A stretch of 10,745 nt of DNA, taken from positions 1 through 10,745 of the forward strand of contig JAGOTO010000007.1 of assembly GCA_018061705.1 (NCBI GenBank), written 5' to 3'. Under the pieces are notes generated by a model. It ran no database searches and was not told the DNA's origin. It was given only the letters and a program-made list of their open reading frames with translations. This document shows, piece by piece, positions 1-5,460 of the stretch. Each line of letters begins with the position of its first letter. The first letter of the stretch is position 1. The position numbers and the translations under genes were made by a program. The stretch comes from Candidatus Saccharimonadota bacterium. GTDB lineage: Bacteria; Patescibacteria; Saccharimonadia; Saccharimonadales; UBA4665.

Positions 1-153
1 TTTGACGTCTATCGGCGGGGTGCCATCCTTGGTTTTTTTGGGGATGGCTCGTATATGACCAACGCTGCTCAGCACCTTGAAGTCAGCACCGAGATATTTC
101 TCGATAGTTTTTGCTTTTGCTGGGCTTTCTACGATGACTAGGTTTTTCGACAT
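1..153 (-). CDS. topA: DNA topoisomerase I, N-terminal fragment (runs off the left edge)
   Basis: The first 51 codons of a type IA topoisomerase are present, read leftward from an ATG at 153. Residues 5-12 (LVIVESPA) followed by [10 protein letters not shown] and then [10 protein letters not shown] are the Toprim-domain opening of TopA. The glutamate in VESPAKA is the family's conserved Toprim acidic residue. TopA relaxes negative supercoils by cutting one strand through a tyrosine that lies beyond this window. No Shine-Dalgarno sequence precedes the ATG, and two possible -10 boxes lie 8 and 21 bases upstream. In many bacteria dprA lies directly before topA; here the frameshifted LRR gene sits between them. 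The identity is very secure although only the N-terminus is visible. Confidence 0.95.
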   Translation of the reverse strand, partial: MSKNLVIVESPAKAKTIEKYLGADFKVLSSVGHIRAIPKKTKDGTPPIDVK

Positions 154-161
154 ATTCTATA

Positions 162-202
162 TCTATACTAATTAAGTATACGGCTAAGGAGCCGAGGCAC
201 AA
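162..202 (-). promoter_or_regulatory. Candidate topA promoter
   Basis: Two overlapping solutions are visible upstream of topA on the minus strand. One is TATAGA at 167-162, ending 8 bases before the ATG, which would give a nearly leaderless mRNA. The other is TTGTGC (202-197), a 16-base spacer and TATACT (180-175), giving a leader of about 14 bases. The second spacer contains the small hairpin at 181-194. The sequence alone does not decide between them. Confidence 0.4.
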
Positions 203-247
203 GTGGAAATCCTACTACGTTTCATTGCAAAGCGCAAATTGTGATGT

Positions 248-266
248 GCGGCTAAGGGATAGCCGC
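248..266 (-). terminator. Hairpin after the LRR gene, possible weak terminator
   Basis: GCGGCTA (248-254) and TAGCCGC (260-266) form a perfect 7-bp stem with a 5-base loop. It lies 37 bases beyond the LRR gene stop codon, between that gene and topA. No run of T follows on the minus strand, so classical intrinsic termination is doubtful; it could be an mRNA 3'-end stabiliser instead. A second smaller hairpin with the same CGGCTAAGG core lies at 181-194. Confidence 0.3.
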
Positions 267-302
267 GATAGCTTGTTTCTGCCTGGTATTGTCGGGCATG
301 CT

Positions 303-1821
303 TCAAGCAGACCGTCTCAATACGTAGTGCAGGTGCTTATTTCGGAGAGCGATGCCGCCCGCTAGGATTATGATAGCTGCGGCGAGGACTGAAAATTTGA
401 GAGCGGGAGTACCGGTGTTGGCTAGCTGCGAGGGTGCTGGCGTCTCAGTCGCTGGTGCCCCGGTCGAGGTACTGTAGGTGAATGGGCGAATATTGGCGGC
501 ACTGACTCCGAGAACAAATGTGTGTGATGCTGGCAAAGGGGTAATGCCCGCAAGAACAGGTCCGTTGTAGGTGAGCGTGGCGCCAGCTCGAAAATACGCC
601 GTGAGTTCTGTCGGGCTGGCCACATTAATCACTGTCGGGCCATCCGAGACACGATAGGTTTTGAGCATGACACCACTGGGCAGCTTCCCTGTCATGGTGT
701 CAGTTGGCTGAAGGACTAATCCGCTGCTATCTTTGAATTCAAAGGCGGCAGTAACTGGATTTACGATATGTCCTCCCAGGTTCAATGATGAATCTGCCGT
801 ATCGCCATCACCATTAAAATCGATTCCCCAGGCGGATTCATCCTCTTGCGCCAGTCCGTCTGTCAAGCCTTGAGGGTTTGAAGGGCTAGAGGTCATAAGC
901 CGTACATAGTGTCGTGTTGTGTATTGGGCCGCGATGGCGGGTGTGTCGTTAGCTACTACTGCCTCACGGAACGCTCTCGCGTCACTAACTTGAAACCCAA
1001 AGGCATCATCGGTAAGTGAGGTAATGGTATCCGGAATGAGGACTTCCTCAAACGAGTTGATCATAAATGCATACGATGGAATACTGCTCAGGCCGCTGCC
1101 GATTGCGAGCGACGACAGGTCGTTTGCAGCAAAAGATAATGACCCTATGCGCGTTACGCTATTTGGGATGGAGAGCGACGATAGTCGATTGCCAAAAAAC
1201 GCTGTTTGGCCTATCGAGACCAATGTCGAAGGGAGACTGATACTGGTCAAGGAGTTGGCATAAAAGGCTGAGTTCCCGATGCTTGTGACCGCGCCCAACA
1301 TGGCTACGCTCGTCAAGCCCGATCCAAAGAACATGTTGTCCTCGATCGTAAGGACGCCGCTACCTATTGTCGCTGTTGTCAAGCTTGGCATTTCAGAAAA
1401 AGCCTCCACGCCAAGTGAAGTCACAGAGTTTGGGATAGTAATGGAGCTGAGAAGGTTCTGGCCGAATGATGACGAGCCGATGCTCACGACACTGTTCGGA
1501 ATAGTAACAGACACGAGGGACTTATTGGCGAAAGCCCCATTTCCTATGCTCGTTACTGGTTGTCCGCTGATCGTGCTCGGTATATCAACATCGCGTGGAC
1601 ACGCAGGATTCGCAATGATATTTGATTCATTGTCGTAAATAGTTTGTGATCGTGCCCGAAGAGAAGCCGAAGCAGCTATCTGGAGGTGTTGCGGCATGGG
1701 CTTTGGGCCCAGTTGCACCTCCGACACATGCCAGCATAATGCCTTCGATCATGAGTAGCGAGGCTGCCGCTATCCGTTTATTTTGTGACCAGAATGCTGA
1801 CGTCATAAGGGCTTTCTCCAT
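303..1821 (-). pseudogene. BspA-type leucine-rich-repeat surface protein with LANTG sorting signal, frameshifted
   Basis: Two reading frames form one gene. The 5' frame (1821-1627) encodes a signal peptide: basic NKR, a hydrophobic core, and a likely cleavage after AHA, followed by CFGFSSGTITNY. The 3' frame (open from 1727, stop at 303) carries YDNESN, about nine degenerate 22-23-residue repeats of the type LTSVTIPNSVTSIGxxAFxxN (DNA about 990-1555), a beta-rich region, and a C-terminal LANTG (425-411) with a hydrophobic helix and a basic tail. That tail is a sortase-type wall or surface signal. Removing one T from the three-T run (plus-strand AAA at 1637-1639) joins the frames as TNYYDNESN and gives 505 aa. 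Repeats of this LRR_5 type are adhesin-like, known from BspA. The start may be 1821, or the in-frame ATG at 1806, which has GGAG nine bases upstream. A TATAAA (1832-1827) is the likely -10 box. Whether this is a real mutation, phase variation or a sequencing error is open. Confidence 0.85.
1637..1639 (-). other. Frameshift point in the LRR gene
   Basis: On the minus strand the reading runs ACA AAC TAT TTA CGA CAA TGA and stops. With one T fewer it becomes TAT TAC GAC AAT GAA, which continues directly into the LRR frame. The join restores a smooth YYDNE segment between the cysteine after the signal peptide and the PACPRDVDIP segment. Confidence 0.8.
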
Positions 1822-1950
1822 AGATGTTTATATTGGTTATTTGTAGGGCATATTACTACGATTTAGGCATGAGCGCAATGGGTGTCTGAGGCATTCTTGA
1901 GATGTCAGAGAGATTATCTGATATCGTCACAGAACAGCGCGCGCAAAGAA

Positions 1951-1991
1951 GAGAGCTGTACGATGCACGTTGGCCTCGCCTGTCAGCTCTC
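1951..1991 (-). terminator. Possible dprA terminator
   Basis: GAGAGCTG (1951-1958) and CAGCTCTC (1984-1991) form a perfect 8-bp inverted repeat with a 25-base loop, 20 bases beyond the dprA stop. On the minus strand the stem is followed by TTCTTTGC, which is only moderately T-rich. The long loop and broken T-tract make this a weak candidate. The rest of 1822-2010 shows no gene that I can support. Confidence 0.35.
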
Positions 1992-2010
1992 ACGAGTAGC
2001 TCCCTAGAGG

Positions 2011-2874
2011 CTAGTTTGGCGCCCAGTGATTATTCCCAAGGGGATGAACTTTCCCCGCCAGCTCAAGCATTGTCAGGGTTTGGGTAAAAACTGTCGGTGA
2101 CAATTTGCTGAGGCGTAGGAGCTCATGTCCGTCGTCTATTCCTTTGTAGAGGAGGTCGAGGATGCGTTGTTCATCAGGGGTGTCGCCCCTATGGATGTAC
2201 GACGTGTTACTAAGGTTTGTAGCCCCAAGCGCGAAGAGGATATCTTCGACAGAAGTCACAGGCATCGCACCAGACTTGATGAGGTTATTGCAGCCTGCAC
2301 TGGTTGGACTGGTTATATTACCGGGGACGACAAGTACGTCTCTCCCCTGCTCAAGCGCAAACCTGGCAGTGTGCAGCGTGCCGCTTTTCTCAGTTGCTTC
2401 AGTGATGAGCAGTGCATCTGACAATCCAGAGACGATTCGATTCCGGGCAATAAAGTTCTGTTTGTAGCTTGGTGTTCCGACCGGGTACTCCGAGATGATT
2501 GCGCCACCAGATAGCAACAGGCGTTTGGCAAGATTGGTATTTGCCGCTGGGTATATTTCATCAAGGCCATTTGGAAGAACGGCGATATGCATGCCGCCTC
2601 TTTCGATCGCCGCATTGTGTGCAACGGCGTCTACGCCAAGCGCAAGTCCGCTGATGATACATACGCCACGCTCGGCAAGCTCCGCCGCGAGTCGCTCTGT
2701 CACTGTGCGGCCATACGTTGAGATGCTTCTGCTGCCGACGATTGCTACACGAGGCCTGAGAAGCCACTTCGCAGGGTCTGCCCCAAGGTAGTACAGCTCT
2801 TTGGGCGGCGTGGCAATGGTGCTCAGTGGCTCAGGGTATAGGGCATCAGTTAATGTAATCTTCTTTACTTTCAT
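2011..2874 (-). CDS. dprA: DNA-processing protein DprA (Smf)
   Basis: DprA binds incoming single-stranded DNA and loads RecA during natural transformation. This 287-aa protein shows the complete Rossmann-like core: VAIVGSRS at 43-50, SGLALGVDAVAH at 75-86, NGLDEIYP at 102-109, NFIARNRIVSG at 140-150, LLITEA at 155-160, SGTLHTARFALEQGRDV at 164-180 and VVPG at 182-185. A C-terminal winged-helix-like region follows at about 233-285. The N-terminal SAM-like domain of longer DprA proteins is absent: the core begins within the first 45 residues. The first ATG is used because no earlier in-frame start fits, and there is no clear Shine-Dalgarno sequence. It diverges from the strong plus-strand promoter at 2894. 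An LRR gene separates it from topA. All motifs are intact, so it should be functional. Confidence 0.96.
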   Translation of the reverse strand: MKVKKITLTDALYPEPLSTIATPPKELYYLGADPAKWLLRPRVAIVGSRSISTYGRTVTERLAAELAERGVCIISGLALGVDAVAHNAAIERGGMHIAVLPNGLDEIYPAANTNLAKRLLLSGGAIISEYPVGTPSYKQNFIARNRIVSGLSDALLITEATEKSGTLHTARFALEQGRDVLVVPGNITSPTSAGCNNLIKSGAMPVTSVEDILFALGATNLSNTSYIHRGDTPDEQRILDLLYKGIDDGHELLRLSKLSPTVFTQTLTMLELAGKVHPLGNNHWAPN

Positions 2875-2893
2875 ACGAAATAATGAAAAAGCA

Positions 2894-2922
2894 TTGACAA
2901 TATGAAATGTTTTTGCTAAAAT
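2894..2922 (+). promoter_or_regulatory. Strong sigma-70 promoter for the structured RNA
   Basis: A consensus TTGACA (2894-2899), an ideal 17-base spacer and TAAAAT (2917-2922) predict transcription from about 2929. It is the best promoter in the window. The -10 box sits in an inverted repeat, TTGCTA (2913-2918) and TAGCAA (2922-2927), which could serve as an operator for a repressor. The start of dprA lies 20 bases away on the other strand, so the two transcription units are divergent. Confidence 0.8.
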
Positions 2923-2928
2923 AGCAAT

Positions 2929-3366
2929 TCATAAGTGTCCGTCACTTTTGTGTGACCACTTTCGTACCTTATATCCCCCATTCTAACTCCTTCGGCGCTT
3001 GTCGCAAAGAAGGAAATGTTAGATTGTTTTAGAACGTGCTATTGCTCTGCCTCGTGCAGGCTGGCAAAAGTTGTTACCCTCCACTTTTCTCTTGATGGCA
3101 GTCTTGCCGATTGAGCGTTCTAAAACATACTAACCCCTTTAACTAGGACCAGACAAGATCGTTGATCTTGTATGGACCCCAGAAAAGCAAATGAACCTGG
3201 ACGGTTACTTGACCCTCGATGGTCGAGAAGACACGACACTTTAAAGTTCCATTGGTGTACGATGTTTCATTATCTGTGGGTGGGTTGAAGGGTGGAAGGA
3301 GATCACCCCGGTGGTCTCCAAGCTAGGCCTTACAAGCGGTGCCCACCCCCTCTTGTAGGGCCTTTT
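2929..3366 (+). ncRNA. Candidate structured RNA of about 440 nt (stand-alone or long leader), family not recognised
   Basis: No convincing protein gene lies between the promoter at 2894 and the terminator at 3325-3366, but the stretch is dense with pairing. Seen in order: a bulged 5+5-bp hairpin at 2933-2961; a three-part stem at 2982-3023 (TCTAAC/GTTAGA, CCTTC/GAAGG, GCG/CGC); a 12-bp stem TGTTTTAGAACG (3025-3036) with its exact complement at 3116-3127, enclosing CTGCC/GGCAG and AAAAGT/ACTTTT; an 8-bp stem at 3153-3171 flanked by an extension with one mismatch; CTCGA/TCGAG at 3215-3227; a stem of up to 10 bp at 3298-3319 (nine if a four-base loop is required); and the terminator. GGGTGGG (3278-3284) can pair with CCCACCC in the terminator loop. 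I found no hallmarks of RNase P RNA, tmRNA, SRP RNA or a tRNA. It may be a free RNA, or a regulatory leader for the gene cluster at 3405. Confidence 0.7.
3325..3366 (+). terminator. Intrinsic terminator of the structured RNA
   Basis: AGGCCTTACAAG (3325-3336) pairs with CTTGTAGGGCCT (3352-3363) over 12 bp with one G-U, around a 15-base loop, and is followed by TTTT (3363-3366). This is the clearest intrinsic terminator in the window. It ends 38 bases before the next start codon, so any read-through would supply the downstream cluster with mRNA. Confidence 0.85.
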
Positions 3367-3404
3367 ATGATAAAAGACGTTCGATATTGGCGGAGACAGT
3401 ACCC

Positions 3405-3716
3405 ATGAAGGTGATCGATCAAACAGTTGTACGCCTGGCTCGGTCCGAGCAGAGATTGCTCGGTGTACCCGGGGTGCGTTGGCTAGAGTTGCCAAATCTT
3501 GGGGATTACCAGCCCGTTTACGACACGCTTGCATGTCGCCGCGAGGAATTGCAGAGTTCGCCATGGGGACTCGTCGAGACCGGAAAAAAACTTTTGGAAT
3601 TGGTGCAAGTAGACTATAGAATGCAAAAGTTTGAATCTATGCAGGATGCTCTACGGCAGGCAGGCCTAAAAAGCGAGCTTCGGATCTCGGGACGTCCCGG
3701 GGACGGGGGCTCATAA
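3405..3716 (+). CDS. Uncharacterised 103-aa protein, first gene of a three-gene cluster
   Basis: I do not recognise this protein. The start chosen is the ATG at 3405 because GGAG (3392-3395) lies nine bases upstream; the longer in-frame start at 3339 falls inside the terminator hairpin. The protein has no signal peptide or membrane segment, one cysteine, and a likely helical stretch from about residue 44 to 92 (REELQ, KKLLELVQ, DALRQAG). The C-terminus is glycine-rich and polar. It is followed after two bases by the 53-aa gene, and no own promoter is evident, so transcription may come from read-through of the structured RNA promoter at 2894. Cytoplasmic location is inferred only from the lack of export signals. 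Confidence 0.65.
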   Translation: MKVIDQTVVRLARSEQRLLGVPGVRWLELPNLGDYQPVYDTLACRREELQSSPWGLVETGKKLLELVQVDYRMQKFESMQDALRQAGLKSELRISGRPGDGGS

Positions 3717-3718
3717 AT

Positions 3719-3880
3719 ATGGGGATCTATGCTTATGACGGGGTGCGACCCCTGGCAAGAAGCCAATGGTTGGATCTGCATGATGGGCACATCGTGTCTC
3801 ACTCTCCCCTGTATAGCAAGGATGGCTCAGAAATGACTGGTGGTAGATACGGTGCATCGTGGGGGACAGAATTGCGATGA
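3719..3880 (+). CDS. Uncharacterised 53-aa small protein
   Basis: This small open frame begins two bases after the stop of the 103-aa gene and has GGGGG (3705-3709) nine bases before its ATG. Its TGA overlaps the ATG of the next gene as ATGA (3877-3880), a classical coupling arrangement, and this context is the main reason to call it. The product starts MGIYAYDGVRPLARSQW, is rich in aromatic residues, glycine and histidine, and has no membrane segment. I do not recognise a family. It is shorter than usual gene-calling cut-offs and could easily be missed. A toxin or antitoxin role is conceivable from the layout, but nothing in the sequence shows it. Confidence 0.55.
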   Translation: MGIYAYDGVRPLARSQWLDLHDGHIVSHSPLYSKDGSEMTGGRYGASWGTELR

Positions 3881-4176
3881 ATTTTGCTGACGACCGACTC
3901 GATTTATCGCCGAAGGACGTAAGGAGGCTACATCTGGTGTGGCCAGACGTACCTCGAGTGGTGGCGGCAGACGAGGCACAAAGCGTTCATCGTATCGCCC
4001 GAGTGAAACTCGACGGATTCCGGGATTACCTGGTGAAGGCAGAGGAGCTTGGTTTACCCGTAGATCGACGGCATTGGCAGAGTTGGGTGATTCTCGGGAC
4101 GTTCGTGACAAATCTTGCCGGTATTGCGCAGAATACGCTCCCGACTTCGGCAGACGAAACCACACATAATCCGTAG
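3877..4176 (+). CDS. Uncharacterised 99-aa protein, third gene of the cluster
   Basis: I do not recognise this protein. The ATG at 3877 is preferred over the upstream GTG at 3859 because it overlaps the preceding stop by four bases (ATGA) and has GGGGGA at 3861-3866. The N-terminal half is charged (MNFADDRLDLSPKDVRR), followed by likely helices (VHRIARVKLDGFRDYLVKAEELG). A moderately hydrophobic stretch near residues 70-86 (SWVILGTFVTNLAGIA) could be a weak membrane or core helix. With the 103-aa and 53-aa genes it forms a compact cluster whose members use three different frames. That excludes simple pieces of one frame, though a decayed longer gene cannot be fully excluded. Confidence 0.6.
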   Translation: MNFADDRLDLSPKDVRRLHLVWPDVPRVVAADEAQSVHRIARVKLDGFRDYLVKAEELGLPVDRRHWQSWVILGTFVTNLAGIAQNTLPTSADETTHNP

Positions 4177-4224
4177 ACGACACCGGCTTTGGTTTGGGCA
4201 TTTGTACTAACCGAGGGCCACGGA

Positions 4225-4233
4225 TGATATAAT
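4225..4233 (+). promoter_or_regulatory. Extended -10 promoter of the 181-aa gene
   Basis: TGATATAAT is an exact extended -10 element (TGnTATAAT). It ends 10 bases before the ATG at 4244, so transcription would begin only a few bases before the start codon. No convincing -35 box is seen, which is usual for extended -10 promoters, and there is no Shine-Dalgarno sequence. Confidence 0.65.
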
Positions 4234-4243
4234 TGAACCAAAG

Positions 4244-4789
4244 ATGTCAGAAACACCACCCGCTCCGCCCGAATTCGATAACGCCGAAAAGGTCATAGAG
4301 AGATTTGTCCGGGCAATAGACAGCCTAACTAAAGGCGGTCAGCAAACGGCATCAACGCTCTTTGGAGAAGATTGGGGGTATCTGTCGGCTCAACTCCAGG
4401 AATTTCCAGGATTTCTAGGCATTCACGGGGCAATGTTTCTTGAAGAAGTGAACATGCAGTTTATTGGTACAGCCGACGGCGATCTTGAGGCTCTCCCCTA
4501 CCTCGTGCCCCAAAAGGATATCGCGGACGATGAATCGACAGATCATGACTTAGGCGCCGGGTCGGTAGACATTCAGTTTCACGTTGGAATAGTCGGGGAT
4601 CGGATCCTTCTCATACAGACAGACGGAAGCCTGGATGAACTCGCGGTCAAGCAGGGCAAGAACCGTGAGCGATATCACGGCGCACTCCAAATACTTGCGC
4701 AGAGAATCCCTGGTTGTGCCATTGCGATCACAGACGAGAATGCCACAGGATTTGTCCCGGTTCACGGATGGGGTTTACGAAGCATTTGA
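4244..4789 (+). CDS. Uncharacterised 181-aa cytoplasmic protein
   Basis: No family is recognised. The N-terminus is proline-rich (SETPPAPPEF) and leads into an amphipathic helical stretch (AEKVIERFVRAIDSL). The middle is acidic (DIADDESTDHD), followed by alternating hydrophobic segments (VDIQFHVGIVGDRILLIQTDGS) that suggest beta strands. A helix (RYHGALQILAQRI) and a final strand (CAIAITDE) follow. There is no signal peptide or membrane segment and only one cysteine. The promoter at 4225-4233 places the likely transcription start within a few bases of the ATG, so the message is probably leaderless. It stands alone between the three-gene cluster and the four-cysteine membrane protein, with 53 bases to the latter, which has its own -10 box. 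Confidence 0.75.
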   Translation: MSETPPAPPEFDNAEKVIERFVRAIDSLTKGGQQTASTLFGEDWGYLSAQLQEFPGFLGIHGAMFLEEVNMQFIGTADGDLEALPYLVPQKDIADDESTDHDLGAGSVDIQFHVGIVGDRILLIQTDGSLDELAVKQGKNRERYHGALQILAQRIPGCAIAITDENATGFVPVHGWGLRSI

Positions 4790-4807
4790 CTTACCGGTGG
4801 GCAGGAC

Positions 4808-4835
4808 TTGCTTTATAAAGTCAAAGTTGTATAAT
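4808..4835 (+). promoter_or_regulatory. Promoter of the 196-aa membrane protein
   Basis: A consensus TATAAT (4830-4835) ends seven bases before the ATG at 4843, with a weak TTGCTT (4808-4813) 16 bases upstream. Transcription would start at or next to the start codon. The perfect palindrome CTTTATAAAG (4811-4820) lies between the boxes and could be an operator. Confidence 0.6.
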
Positions 4836-4842
4836 ATCATTT

Positions 4843-5433
4843 ATGGAAAACCATCCTCTTGTTCCAATAGATTATAGTGATATAAAGTCCGGAGGTTGGC
4901 ACAGGCCGCTTGAAATTGCAGGAGTGGTATTTGCGTTGGTAGTAGGAGCGGGTGGTGTTAAGTCAGTAGTCGATGAATCAACGTTAGGCTCCTCTCGGGC
5001 ATTCGTTTATAACAAACTAGTCGATCCGAACCACTTGCGGATGGCTGGAGCTTGTGGGCCAGAGCTATTAGCTCAAGCCGGAGTAGAAAGAGCGAGATTA
5101 GACACGTACCCAAAGGCTTCGGCTGAATATGCGGCTGGATTAAAACTACATGATCGGTATCTCAAGGCAGCGACGGTTGCGAAAGCAAACGGGGTTGACA
5201 ACTGCTTTGTTCCAGAGGGCATACGCATAAATAACAAGTTCGTTTCCTGGACTCCTGACGTTGAAGCGGCGAACCTGACCGTTGCAGACATATGTCCACC
5301 GCGCCACGGAGAAGAGCGCAAAATGATCATGAAAACACCAAACAATTACGATCCTGTCAATGAGGCAATCGCAAACGGCCGGATGCAAGTAGTCAAATAT
5401 CTCGGCAAGGTTTGCTCAAACGACGCTCTTTAG
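4843..5433 (+). CDS. Membrane-anchored four-cysteine extracytoplasmic protein, 196 aa
   Basis: Residues 21-42 form one hydrophobic segment (LEIAGVVFALVVGAGG) after a short polar N-terminus, consistent with a signal anchor that leaves the rest outside. The exported part holds exactly four cysteines, at 71, 121, 151 and 191, with spacers of 49, 29 and 39 residues; two disulfides are plausible. The lipoprotein at 9960 has the same pattern (47, 28, 42), and shares AC followed by a helical region, then C-(1 or 2 residues)-PE-G and a DC/DIC site. I infer that the two are distant paralogues of an unnamed family. The start follows the -10 box by seven bases with no Shine-Dalgarno sequence. The gene converges on the propeller/Ig gene with only 27 bases between stops and no evident terminator. 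Confidence 0.75.
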   Translation: MENHPLVPIDYSDIKSGGWHRPLEIAGVVFALVVGAGGVKSVVDESTLGSSRAFVYNKLVDPNHLRMAGACGPELLAQAGVERARLDTYPKASAEYAAGLKLHDRYLKAATVAKANGVDNCFVPEGIRINNKFVSWTPDVEAANLTVADICPPRHGEERKMIMKTPNNYDPVNEAIANGRMQVVKYLGKVCSNDAL

Positions 5434-5460
5434 CCGGCTGAATATGCAAAATCTGTGTGG

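Noticed and set aside
1024..1638. Plus-strand open frames inside the LRR gene
   Set aside because: They mirror the repeat structure of the minus-strand gene, which carries the clear LRR and sorting motifs.
1637..1639. Programmed ribosomal frameshift in the LRR gene
   Set aside because: No canonical slippery heptamer or stimulatory structure is evident at the site; an indel explains the sequence more simply.
1902..2087. Plus-strand open frame downstream of dprA
   Set aside because: It overlaps the dprA 3' end and its likely terminator hairpin and has no ribosome binding site; a shadow frame.
3026..3036. GTTTTAGA start resembling type II CRISPR repeats or tracrRNA
   Set aside because: There is a single copy plus its exact inverse at 3116-3126, with no spaced direct repeats and no cas genes; it is better explained as a stem of the structured RNA.
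2929..3366. RNase P RNA, tmRNA or SRP RNA as identity of the structured RNA
   Set aside because: The conserved cores that I know for these RNAs, including a tmRNA tag ending in ALAA and the 3' CCA-bearing tRNA-like end, are not visible on the plus strand.
3241..3564. 107-aa minus-strand frame across the terminator region
   Set aside because: It runs antisense to the terminator, the stem at 3298-3319 and the 103-aa gene, and has protein composition typical of a shadow frame.
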